From: an uncultured Caulobacterales bacterium
GTDB lineage: Bacteria > Pseudomonadota > Alphaproteobacteria > Caulobacterales > Maricaulaceae
Direction: 5' to 3'
Assembly (NCBI GenBank): GCA_938009235.1
Contig: CALLIK010000007.1
Location: 186,001 to 250,000 of the forward strand
DNA length: 64,000 bases
Shown one piece after another: positions 26,500 through 33,974 of the stretch. Each line of letters starts with the position of its first letter. Position 1 is the stretch's first letter. The notes beneath the pieces are model-generated. The model was given only the letters and a program-made list of their open reading frames with translations. It was not told the DNA's origin and ran no database searches. Made by a program: the position numbers and the translations under genes.

Positions 26500-26617
26500 G
26501 ACGCGGGGTTAGGGTGGGTTGGGGGGCGCGGTCAAGTGTGGGGTGAGTTGGGGGCGTATCCACAGTATCTTACTTAGAGGCATTGGAGTTTGCGACTTAA
26601 GGCTGTAAGTCTGCTTA

Positions 26618-26812
26618 ATGCTTATGCGTTTTCTAATCTTAGTCACACTGTTCTTTTCAGCCTGCCAACAGAGTCAAAATGTCGCCTTAGAAAGCCCGCC
26701 TGTAGAAGCGATTCAAGGTCAAGAAAACGTAGCAGAACAACAGGCCCTGAATAATCGCGCTATAACCCCTAGTCCTGTCATTAGACTCGAGGACGTCGAA
26801 ATTGCTGTTTGA
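26618..26812 (+). CDS. Lipoprotein-like N-terminal segment ending at an in-frame TGA
   Basis: 64 residues: MLMRFLILVTLFFSAC is a lipoprotein signal with lipobox FSAC (Cys16), followed by a Gln/Glu/Pro-rich stretch that ends VIRLEDVEIAV before TGA at 26810-26812. The same reading frame continues without another stop into the membrane protein at 26894, and the intervening 27 codons encode a charged stretch typical of what precedes the helix in related hypothetical proteins. I think this is the front of one gene cut by a nonsense codon, but it could be an independent small lipoprotein. Confidence 0.45.
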   Translation: MLMRFLILVTLFFSACQQSQNVALESPPVEAIQGQENVAEQQALNNRAITPSPVIRLEDVEIAV

Positions 26813-26893
26813 AACCTCGTATCTGAGGAAAACAAGAAGCACCACGAATGGCACGACAATAACGAAAAAACTGATCTTAAGGCCCAAATAGGT

Positions 26894-27610
26894 ATGGCTT
26901 TTTGGGCAAAATTTATGTTTTGGGCAAGTGCTGTAGCGGTAGTCATGACAGGGGTTGGGCTTTGCTTGATCAAGCAAACTCTAGTTTCCACTAAGATAGC
27001 TGCTAACTCTGTCGCAGACACCCTCGTCGAAGCCAAAAAAGCCACCACACAAGCGCAAAATACGGGCAGGCTTGAAATAGAAAAGTTTAATCGTGAGTCT
27101 GTTGCCTATTTGAATGTCTCCAATATCAGGGTCGACCAACGTGAAAATACTATTCGTGTCGATGTTACTAATTTTGGCAGATCCTTGATTCCAAAAATTA
27201 CTGTATACAGCACTGTTGTGGCTGAGGAAAATGATGACGGTCCTTTTTACTCTGCTATTCCTAGCGCCAGAATTGTAGGACTTACCCCTAACGAAACTAG
27301 GAGAGACATTGAGATAAAGGTCCAACCCGCTCCAACCGCGCCACAACCATTTACTGTTACCGAAATATTGGGTTTGAGTGGCGTTTTTCATATATTTAGT
27401 ATCTTCACATACAAAAGAAGTGTCGCCGAAAACGACCGTAATGGCCAAGTTCAATTCAGAGATGCTCCTGCAGCTATAGAGGTCTACCACTGGGGGAAAA
27501 TCCCAAAGGAGAATGGTTTTGATGTCCAACTAAGAAGTTGGGAAGATATGACACAGGACCAAATAGATAGACACAATAACGAACGCCGCAATGAATCACG
27601 CATTTGGTAG
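26894..27610 (+). CDS. Accessory membrane protein, probably the 3' part of an interrupted gene
   Basis: From the first ATG after the TGA: a transmembrane helix (about residues 5-28, FWAKFMFWASAVAVVMTGVG), a helical segment (TKIAANSVADTLVEAKKATTQAQ) and a beta-rich domain to residue 238. Hypothetical proteins of this architecture are common in accessory regions of proteobacteria. The residues just before this ATG (KTDLKAQIG) belong to the conserved part of that architecture as I remember it, so the true N-terminus is probably upstream, in the frame holding the TGA at 26810. Base composition here is more AT-rich than in the flanking operons. Function unknown. Confidence 0.5.
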   Translation: MAFWAKFMFWASAVAVVMTGVGLCLIKQTLVSTKIAANSVADTLVEAKKATTQAQNTGRLEIEKFNRESVAYLNVSNIRVDQRENTIRVDVTNFGRSLIPKITVYSTVVAEENDDGPFYSAIPSARIVGLTPNETRRDIEIKVQPAPTAPQPFTVTEILGLSGVFHIFSIFTYKRSVAENDRNGQVQFRDAPAAIEVYHWGKIPKENGFDVQLRSWEDMTQDQIDRHNNERRNESRIW

Positions 27611-27757
27611 CTTACTGATCAAAGCCCCCAATTCTGAAGACTGTTGGTACGTTTTTTCTACATAATTTCGCTTCTTTGCACAGTTTAAGGCTTCACACTG
27701 ATGCTCGGTATGGCTCAAAGAAAAGTGCGCGCCGTTCATCCCGAAAACCCAATCCAT
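27596..27757 (-). CDS. Possible small ORF, 53 aa
   Basis: An ATG at 27757 opens 53 codons (MDWVFGMNGAHFSLSHTEHQ at the start, ISKLPNA at the end) with a purine-rich AAAGAGGG just before it. It overlaps the end of the upstream membrane protein gene by 15 bases on the opposite strand, and its start lies at the edge of the dispersed repeat. No family recognised; it may be a remnant or chance frame. Confidence 0.25.
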   Translation of the reverse strand: MDWVFGMNGAHFSLSHTEHQCEALNCAKKRNYVEKTYQQSSELGALISKLPNA

Positions 27758-28150
27758 CCCTCTTTTCAAATTTCAACTCTCTCATCATTTCAATGTGTTG
27801 ATTAAAAAGCGCAAAGAAATATCCCCGCTTTCAAAAGCTGTGTCATTCTTAGGGCGTTCTTTCGGACACGGGACAGGTAGGAGCTCACCTTCTGGTACCG
27901 AGAGACGGTGGGGTTGAGCGGCTGCGTGTGAGAGCGTGGTGTGTGCCGGGCCTTTTGAAGTGAGAGCCGACTACTAGGTCTAATGGCCAAACTGTAGGGA
28001 CAGATGGGCCGCTTCGTCAAAAACCGCTGCCGCGTGGCTTTGTGCATTTGTTTTCCAAACAATTGCACGGGGGCATCTGCGTAAACAAAACATATTAAAC
28101 TCTGGCAGCCATCGCGGGTGCCACCACGCGGACTGTCCTAATTATTTAGA
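27745..28150 (-). repeat. Dispersed repeat copy A (inverted relative to copy B)
   Basis: About 0.4 kb that matches 38183-38610 in opposite orientation. Three blocks are conserved: 28075-28146 (minus strand, TAATTAGGACAGTCCGCGTG onward), 27855-27955 (CCCGGCACAC through CCTGTCCCGTGTCCGAAAGA) and 27745-27835 (CATTGAAAT, GAGAGAGTT, TTTGAAAAG). The 115-125 bases between the first two blocks differ completely. No credible gene lies inside; short frames are not conserved between copies. It fills most of the otherwise empty gap 27758-28347. Confidence 0.75.
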
Positions 28151-28347
28151 CCGTCTACTTTGCTGACCCTCCCTGAAAGGATGATGGGCAGTTATGGCGG
28201 GCGCTTGCCTTACTATCGTACCCCCGCCCTGCGTTGCGCGCGTTCATCACGCGTTACAATACCGCCATGTATACATTGCGGCTTGCGCCTTTCTCGTAAT
28301 CTGTGTTCAGTCTTCCCCGACCGCCACCATCCACCTCGGAGTCTCTC

Positions 28348-29427
28348 TTGCGCCTCGTGCCTGCCATTCTCATCGCCGCCGCTCTCTGCTGCGCATCTGC
28401 GGGGTCCGCGCAAGCGCAAGTCGATAAGCGCGCGCAATCCGTGATCAGTTATGATCCCACGCGTAAAGTCTTCACGATGGCGCCCGTCATCAAACAGGTC
28501 ACGCCAGGCGTTGTCTCCATCTCGACAGTTTTATCGAAAGAGGCCGATGGGTCCATTGTTAAAGGTATCGGGTCAGGCGTCATCATTGACGCCAAAGCAG
28601 GCCTTATCCTGACGAATGATCATGTGATTTCTGATGCGGAAACCATCACTGTTATTTTGTCGAACAAGCGCAGATATGGCGCAACGGTTTTGGGGCAAGA
28701 CAGCGAAACAGATTTGGCGCTATTGCGAATTGATGCGAAAAACCTGACGGCGCTTGACGTGTCTAAATCAGATGATGTGCAAGTTGGCGATTTGGTGATT
28801 GCCGTTGGGAACCCCTTTGGACTCTCTCACAGTGTCAGCACAGGCATTGTTTCCGCGATTGGCCGCGTCGATGATAACCCCGAAGGTTATTCGGATTTAA
28901 TCCAAACCGACGCGTCAATTAACCCGGGCAATTCTGGCGGGGCGCTTGTCAATTCAGCCGGTGATTTAATCGGTATTAATTCCGCGATTGTTGCAAAAGA
29001 CAAAGGCTCGTCTGGGATTGGGTTCGCCATTCCTGCGCATACATTCAGAGCTGTCGCGGAGCAGTTAGAAAAACACGGCGAAGTGTCTCGCGGGTCCTTA
29101 GGCATTGTGACCTCTCACGTGACACAAGACATGCAAGAGCAATTAAAACTGCCATCTTTGGATGGCGCGTTGATCGTTGAAATGACGGTTGGCGGCGCAG
29201 GGTCAGAGGGCGGGTTGCGCGTGAATGATATTATCACTTATTTCGGTGAGCGCTCTATCGGGAGCCCTTCTGAGCTACGCTATGCGATTGGACTCGTGAG
29301 ACCAGATACAGGCGTGCTTGTGACCTATATCCGCGACGGCGTTTTATCTAATGGTGTAGTTGTTGTGCGGCCCGAAGGGTATTCTGTGGACGTGCCGAGT
29401 GAGCCCGACCCTGAAGTTAAAAACTAA
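28348..29427 (+). CDS. DegP/DegS-like trypsin-fold serine protease
   Basis: Periplasmic HtrA-family protease. Catalytic triad: His in LTNDHVI, Asp in SETDLALLRID, Ser in NPGNSGGALV. One C-terminal PDZ domain (about residues 250-340) makes it DegS-like in layout. I place the start at the TTG at 28348: CGGAG lies seven bases before it and translation yields a clean signal peptide (RLVPAILIAAALCCASAGSA, then QAQ). A GTG at 28303 would add 15 residues before the signal. The stop overlaps the convergent cmk stop. Role: quality control or regulated proteolysis in the envelope, inferred from the family. Confidence 0.85.
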   Translation: MRLVPAILIAAALCCASAGSAQAQVDKRAQSVISYDPTRKVFTMAPVIKQVTPGVVSISTVLSKEADGSIVKGIGSGVIIDAKAGLILTNDHVISDAETITVILSNKRRYGATVLGQDSETDLALLRIDAKNLTALDVSKSDDVQVGDLVIAVGNPFGLSHSVSTGIVSAIGRVDDNPEGYSDLIQTDASINPGNSGGALVNSAGDLIGINSAIVAKDKGSSGIGFAIPAHTFRAVAEQLEKHGEVSRGSLGIVTSHVTQDMQEQLKLPSLDGALIVEMTVGGAGSEGGLRVNDIITYFGERSIGSPSELRYAIGLVRPDTGVLVTYIRDGVLSNGVVVVRPEGYSVDVPSEPDPEVKN

Positions 29428-30059
29428 CGGGTCAAAACCGCATCGCAAATAGAAATCGCAACCGCCAGAACCTCTGCAATCCCGAGGCCCGTTGTATCAA
29501 TCATATGCGCATCAACTGCAGGCTTTAGCGGAGCCGTAGCGCGAGTGCTGTCGCGGGTATCACGTTCGATTAATTGCGCGAGAACATCCTCGACGGTCAG
29601 GACTTCGCCATATCCTGTCAGTTCTGCATGGCGGCGTTTGGCGCGTTCTTCGGGACTGGCGGTCACATAGAGTTTCACATCGGCATCAGGGCAAATGACT
29701 GTGCCAATATCGCGGCCATCAAGGATGCCTCCGCTTGTTTTAGGATTGGCTGCAAACTCGCGTTGGAAATCAAATAGGGCCGTACGGACATCAGGATGGA
29801 CAGAGACTTTGGACGCCGCCGCACCAATTGGGCCAGACTTCAAAATAGGATCAGACAGATCGTCTGCCGTGATTGCTTTGGCCGCGAGGGTTCCATCAAC
29901 GCTGGAGGTCACATCACCGCCCGCGTCTAGCACGCGTTTCGCTGTCGCGCGGTAGAGCTTGCCCGTGTCGAGATATGGAAAGCCATAATGCGCCGCGAGG
30001 CCCTTGCCCAAGGTCCCTTTGCCCGAGGCAAATGTGCCGTCTATCGCAATGACAGTCAT
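29424..30059 (-). CDS. cmk: Cytidylate kinase
   Basis: Phosphorylates CMP and dCMP. The P-loop GTFASGKGTLGKGLA is at residues 8-22; LDGRDIGTVICPDAD and the lid region ASPEERAKRRHAEL are typical. The length (211 aa) is normal. Its start codon shares one base with the aroA stop (TGATG type junction), the frequent aroA-cmk pairing. The end converges on the protease gene with overlapping stops. Confidence 0.94.
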   Translation of the reverse strand: MTVIAIDGTFASGKGTLGKGLAAHYGFPYLDTGKLYRATAKRVLDAGGDVTSSVDGTLAAKAITADDLSDPILKSGPIGAAASKVSVHPDVRTALFDFQREFAANPKTSGGILDGRDIGTVICPDADVKLYVTASPEERAKRRHAELTGYGEVLTVEDVLAQLIERDTRDSTRATAPLKPAVDAHMIDTTGLGIAEVLAVAISICDAVLTR

Positions 30060-31378
30060 CAGGATTCGGCTGTCGAAATTTTAGCGCCGAGACCCGTCAT
30101 AACATCAAAGAAACTCGGGAAGCTCGTCGCAATCATGGAGGCATCATCAATGCTCACAGGCGCATCTGCGACAAGGCCGAGGATCAGTGCGCTCATGGCG
30201 ATACGGTGATCATGATGGGTCGTCACCAATCCGCCGCCCGCAACAGGACCGCCCGTCACGCGCATACCGTTTTCGAGTTCTTCGACGTTGACGCCATTGT
30301 TCTGTAGCAGATTTACGGTGGCTGTAATGCGGTCGCTCTCTTTGACGCGAAGCTCTCCGATATCGTCCATCGTTGTCGTTCCAGTGGCGACGGAGGCCGC
30401 AACGGCGAGAATGGGATATTCGTCAATCATCGAGGCCGCGCGCTCTGGCGGAACCGTGATGCCATGCAATTTAGAGGATTTAACGTGAATGTCGGCAATG
30501 ACCTCGCCGCCCGATTTTCGGAAATTATCAGGCCGAACATGCCCGCCCATTTCCGTCAAACAATCGAACAGGCCTGTGCGCGTCGTATTCATCATAACGT
30601 TTTCAACAATGACGTCAGAGCCTGGCGTGATCAACGCCGCCACAATCAAGAACGCTGCCGACGACGGGTCGCCTGGCACGTTCACAGTTGTCGCTTGAAG
30701 CTGAACGGGGCCTTCGAGGCGAATGACGTCTGCGCCATTTTTCTTCGTCACATCGACCTTTGCGCCAAAGGCTCTGAGCATATTTTCCGTATGGTCGCGT
30801 GTTGGAATAGGCTCCGTCACGGTTGTCAGGCCCGCCGTATTCACAGCTGCGAGCAAGACTGCGGATTTAACTTGGGCCGACGCAACTGGCGGCGTGTAGG
30901 TCAGCGGGGTCAAATCACCATTGCTCTCGAGGATAACAGGCAACCGCCCGCCCTCTTGGGCTGTCGCCGCGGCACCCATATCGCGCAAGGGGTCGAGAAT
31001 ACGATTCATAGGGCGAGAGGACAGTGACGCATCACCTGTATATGTCGCGCGCAGCTTATATCCCGCGCAGGCGCCCATGATCAGGCGAACACCTGTGCCT
31101 GCATTCCCGCAGTCCAAATCGACGTCAGGTGTTTGCAAGCCTGCCTCGCCGCAACCGTCAATGCTGTAGGCTCCAGCGCCCGTTTTCGTGATTTTAGCGC
31201 CGAGAGCTTCCATCACAGAGGCCGTCGACATGATATCTGCGCCTTCTAATAGGCCTGTGACATGGGTTGTGCCTTTGGCCATTGCGCCAAAGATAATGGA
31301 CCTATGACTAATCGATTTGTCCCCAGGGGCACGTACAGTGCCAGAAAGGGCTTGTGATATGGCGGATGAACTGCGCAT
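30059..31378 (-). CDS. aroA: 3-phosphoshikimate 1-carboxyvinyltransferase (EPSP synthase)
   Basis: Transfers the enolpyruvyl group of PEP to shikimate-3-phosphate. Two-domain fold: GDKSISHRS near residue 19, GNAGTGVRLIMG near 90, TGDASLSSRPMNRIL, RDHTENML, GDPSSAAFL, DEYPILAVAA and RVKESDR. Overall it resembles the class II (CP4-like) enzymes by eye, yet keeps Gly rather than Ala at the glyphosate-contact position in the GNAGTG loop. 439 residues. It completes, with aroK and aroB in this window, three shikimate-pathway genes. Coupled to cmk. Confidence 0.94.
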   Translation of the reverse strand: MRSSSAISQALSGTVRAPGDKSISHRSIIFGAMAKGTTHVTGLLEGADIMSTASVMEALGAKITKTGAGAYSIDGCGEAGLQTPDVDLDCGNAGTGVRLIMGACAGYKLRATYTGDASLSSRPMNRILDPLRDMGAAATAQEGGRLPVILESNGDLTPLTYTPPVASAQVKSAVLLAAVNTAGLTTVTEPIPTRDHTENMLRAFGAKVDVTKKNGADVIRLEGPVQLQATTVNVPGDPSSAAFLIVAALITPGSDVIVENVMMNTTRTGLFDCLTEMGGHVRPDNFRKSGGEVIADIHVKSSKLHGITVPPERAASMIDEYPILAVAASVATGTTTMDDIGELRVKESDRITATVNLLQNNGVNVEELENGMRVTGGPVAGGGLVTTHHDHRIAMSALILGLVADAPVSIDDASMIATSFPSFFDVMTGLGAKISTAES

Positions 31379-31485
31379 GATGGCTTTGCGCCTCCATTGA
31401 TTGTTGACTCAGATTGGTCAGTCGCTAAGACGCGCGGGTCTCGCAAATCTGCAATCAAACCGCAAGGCATTAGAAGGTGTCCCTC

Positions 31486-31935
31486 ATGGCAAAAGTTGAT
31501 ATCGGTACAAAACGGGTCTGTCCCGAGTGCGAAGTTAAGTTTTACGACCTCACGCGCAACCCGGCAGTCTGCCCGATGTGTCAGAATAGTTTCGATCCGA
31601 GTGAGCTCGATCCAAACGCTGTTCTACCTACGGCACCGCTGAAACCACAAACATCTAAAGACGATGACGGCGATGATGATGTCGAAGATGCAGTTGAAGT
31701 TGACGAAGAAGATATCGACGAAGATGAAATCGCAGCGAAAGAGCTAGAGCTCGACGGCGATGATGCGGCGTTGATCTCTGGCGCAAGCGGCAGTGATGAT
31801 GATGGCAAGTCATCTGACTATGACGGCTTCTCTACAGATGAAGACGAAGATCAAGACGCGGCCCTCGTGGCAGACGATGAAGACACGGGTCCGCCAGCTC
31901 CAATCGACGAAAACGCTGAAGAAGTTGAAATCTAA
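31486..31935 (+). CDS. TIGR02300-family acidic zinc-ribbon protein
   Basis: The ATG at 31486 (MAKVDIGTKRVCPECE) is preferred over an upstream in-frame GTG. Residues 7-40 form a zinc ribbon with two Cys-x-x-Cys pairs around KFYDLTRNPAVCPMC, the signature of this alphaproteobacterial family. The remaining 110 residues are extremely acidic (long Asp/Glu runs). Function unknown, cytoplasmic. It is divergent from aroA and directly upstream of tRNA-Ala, a position conserved in several alphaproteobacteria as far as I recall. Confidence 0.85.
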   Translation: MAKVDIGTKRVCPECEVKFYDLTRNPAVCPMCQNSFDPSELDPNAVLPTAPLKPQTSKDDDGDDDVEDAVEVDEEDIDEDEIAAKELELDGDDAALISGASGSDDDGKSSDYDGFSTDEDEDQDAALVADDEDTGPPAPIDENAEEVEI

Positions 31936-31943
31936 GACTACGC

Positions 31944-31969
31944 TGCGGACCGAGGTTCTTTGGTCCGCA
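31944..31969 (+). terminator. Hairpin after the TIGR02300 gene
   Basis: TGCGGACC (31944-31951) pairs perfectly with GGTCCGCA (31962-31969) around a 10-base loop, eight bases after the stop. No T run follows, so termination would be weak or factor-dependent. Confidence 0.5.
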
Positions 31970-32034
31970 CAACACGCTTGCCACGCCCCGCGCTCGGCGT
32001 TAAACGGCGCGCTCATATCTGAATGGATATATTC

Positions 32035-32110
<76 letters not shown>

Positions 32111-32131
32111 TTCCCCCCTTATTTCCAAAAT

Positions 32132-32983
32132 TTAAGCGATCGTAATCTCGCGGATCTGCTTGAGCGTTTTCAGTAACTCGCCTGCGCCCGAGAGCGGCAG
32201 ACAACTTGGGGCGTCACATAGCGCTGCATCTGGGTCCGTATGGAACTCTAGGAAGACACCGTCTGCCCCAGCGGCCACAGCAGATTTCGCAATCACGGGC
32301 ACACCTTCGCGGCGACCACCTGTTGATGCGCCTGCCGTACGTGGATCAGCGCCCGGTAATTGGACTGCATGTGTCGCGTCAATCGTGACGGGAACGCCGA
32401 GATCATGCATCGCGCCAATGCCGAGCATATCCACCACAAGATTATTATACCCAAAGCTTGTCCCGCGCTCACAGAGGATGACATCTAGGTCTGGGGCCAC
32501 TTCACCAATTTTAGAGACGATGTTTTTCGTATCCCAAGGCGCAAGGAATTGCGCTTTTTTGACATGCAGCACGCCGCCCGCAGCCTGTGTCGCTTCCGCC
32601 ATCGCAACGACAAGGTCCGTCTGGCGACAGAGAAAGGCGGGCAGTTGAACGACTTCTGCGATTTCGGCTACGCGTGCCGCTTGGGCCACCGTATGAACAT
32701 CGGTACAGATTGGAACATTCAACTCAGCCTTAACCTTAGCCAACATCTCGAGACCTTTATCCAGGCCTGGACCACGATAGGACGCGATTGAAGATCGATT
32801 GGCTTTGTCAAAGCTTGCTTTGAAAACATATGGTAAACCCAACTCGGCGCAGATGCGCTTGAGCTCCGTCCCGATTTCAAGCGCGAGACCTAGATCTTCG
32901 AGGACGTTCAACCCTGCGATAACCGCCAGAGGTTCGTGTCCGCCAATGGCCCAAGTCCCGTTGGAGAGTTTAACTGTCTTCAT
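32132..32983 (-). CDS. kdsA: 2-dehydro-3-deoxyphosphooctonate aldolase (KDO-8-P synthase)
   Basis: Condenses arabinose-5-phosphate with PEP to make KDO-8-phosphate for lipopolysaccharide inner core. TIM-barrel motifs: FKASFDKANRSS, PICTDVHTVAQA, QLPAFLCRQTDL, VKKAQFLAPWD, CERGTSFGYNNLVVDM and DATHAVQLPG. 283 residues, normal. Cys in CERG and the metal-site residues are of the family type. Converges on tRNA-Ala; only 65 bases separate it from purU upstream. Confidence 0.95.
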   Translation of the reverse strand: MKTVKLSNGTWAIGGHEPLAVIAGLNVLEDLGLALEIGTELKRICAELGLPYVFKASFDKANRSSIASYRGPGLDKGLEMLAKVKAELNVPICTDVHTVAQAARVAEIAEVVQLPAFLCRQTDLVVAMAEATQAAGGVLHVKKAQFLAPWDTKNIVSKIGEVAPDLDVILCERGTSFGYNNLVVDMLGIGAMHDLGVPVTIDATHAVQLPGADPRTAGASTGGRREGVPVIAKSAVAAGADGVFLEFHTDPDAALCDAPSCLPLSGAGELLKTLKQIREITIA

Positions 32984-33048
32984 GGCAAGTCATCCATTTT
33001 CAAAATTTGGGTGGCATTGTTATTTTTTCAAGCGACGCCAAGTTAGAC

Positions 33049-33912
33049 CTAAGCAAAGACAACCGTTGTACTGCCATTTAATAAAACGCGATCTTCGAGT
33101 AAATACGTCACCGCACGCGACAAGACGCGTTGCTCAATGCTTCGACCTTTGCGCACTAAATCAACAGGTCGATCAACATGAGACACTTGCTCAACATTTT
33201 GAGCAATAATGGGACCTTCATCCAAATCGGCCGTCACGAAATGCGCCGTCGCGCCAATCATTTTCACGCCCCGGGCATGGGCTTGGTGGTATGGCTTCGC
33301 GCCCTTAAACCCTGGCAGGAAACTATGATGGATATTCACACACCGCCCCGTCAGAAATTCCGCAAAGTCATTGGACAGGATTTGCATATAGCGTGCAAGC
33401 ACAACGAGTTCTGTGTCTGTTTTCTCAATTAAATCTTTAATTTGGGCTTCTTGCTGCGGCTTGGTCGCCTTGGTGATGGGTAAATGATGATAAGGAATAT
33501 CACCGAAATTTTTCAAATGCAGAGCTGTTTTAGGATGGTTAGACACAATGCCAACGACCTCCATGTCCAGCTCACCAATCCGTAGTCGATAGAGTAAATC
33601 CGCGAGGCAATGATCAAATTTAGACACCATCAACAACACACGTTTTTTATCCCGGCGGTCTGTGAGTTTCCACTTCAACCGAAACTCTTGGGCTAAGACG
33701 AAAACTTGGTCCGATAAATCATCGGGCAATGCGGCGGTTGACGCAAAACCAAAAACAACGCGCATGAAAAACGTATTATTCCCCGTGTCCTTGTGTTGTT
33801 GGGCGCTCAGAATATTGGCCCCGAGATTAAACAAAAACCCACTGACCTTGGCAACAATTCCGGGTTGGTCAGGGCAAGAAAACGTCAGGGTAAATATCGG
33901 TGTGTCCGTCAT
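33049..33912 (-). CDS. purU: Formyltetrahydrofolate deformylase
   Basis: Hydrolyses 10-formyl-THF to THF and formate, balancing one-carbon pools with purine synthesis. An N-terminal ACT domain (about residues 5-85, [19 protein letters not shown]) is followed by a formyl-transferase fold with [19 protein letters not shown] and [17 protein letters not shown], which carry the Asn-His-Asp catalytic set. 287 residues. In the same window purH uses the 10-formyl-THF that this enzyme consumes, and a 5-formyl-THF cyclo-ligase lies at 44.4 kb. Confidence 0.94.
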   Translation of the reverse strand: MTDTPIFTLTFSCPDQPGIVAKVSGFLFNLGANILSAQQHKDTGNNTFFMRVVFGFASTAALPDDLSDQVFVLAQEFRLKWKLTDRRDKKRVLLMVSKFDHCLADLLYRLRIGELDMEVVGIVSNHPKTALHLKNFGDIPYHHLPITKATKPQQEAQIKDLIEKTDTELVVLARYMQILSNDFAEFLTGRCVNIHHSFLPGFKGAKPYHQAHARGVKMIGATAHFVTADLDEGPIIAQNVEQVSHVDRPVDLVRKGRSIEQRVLSRAVTYLLEDRVLLNGSTTVVFA

Positions 33913-33974
33913 GGTCTATTGATCCGTCTTAGGCTTGGTTTGGACATAGAGATTTTTAGCTAGAAAATACACAC

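Noticed and set aside
27802-28068. 88-codon minus-strand frame in repeat copy A ending in LCAF
   Set aside because: The other repeat copy does not preserve this frame through the variable core, so it is unlikely to be a conserved gene.
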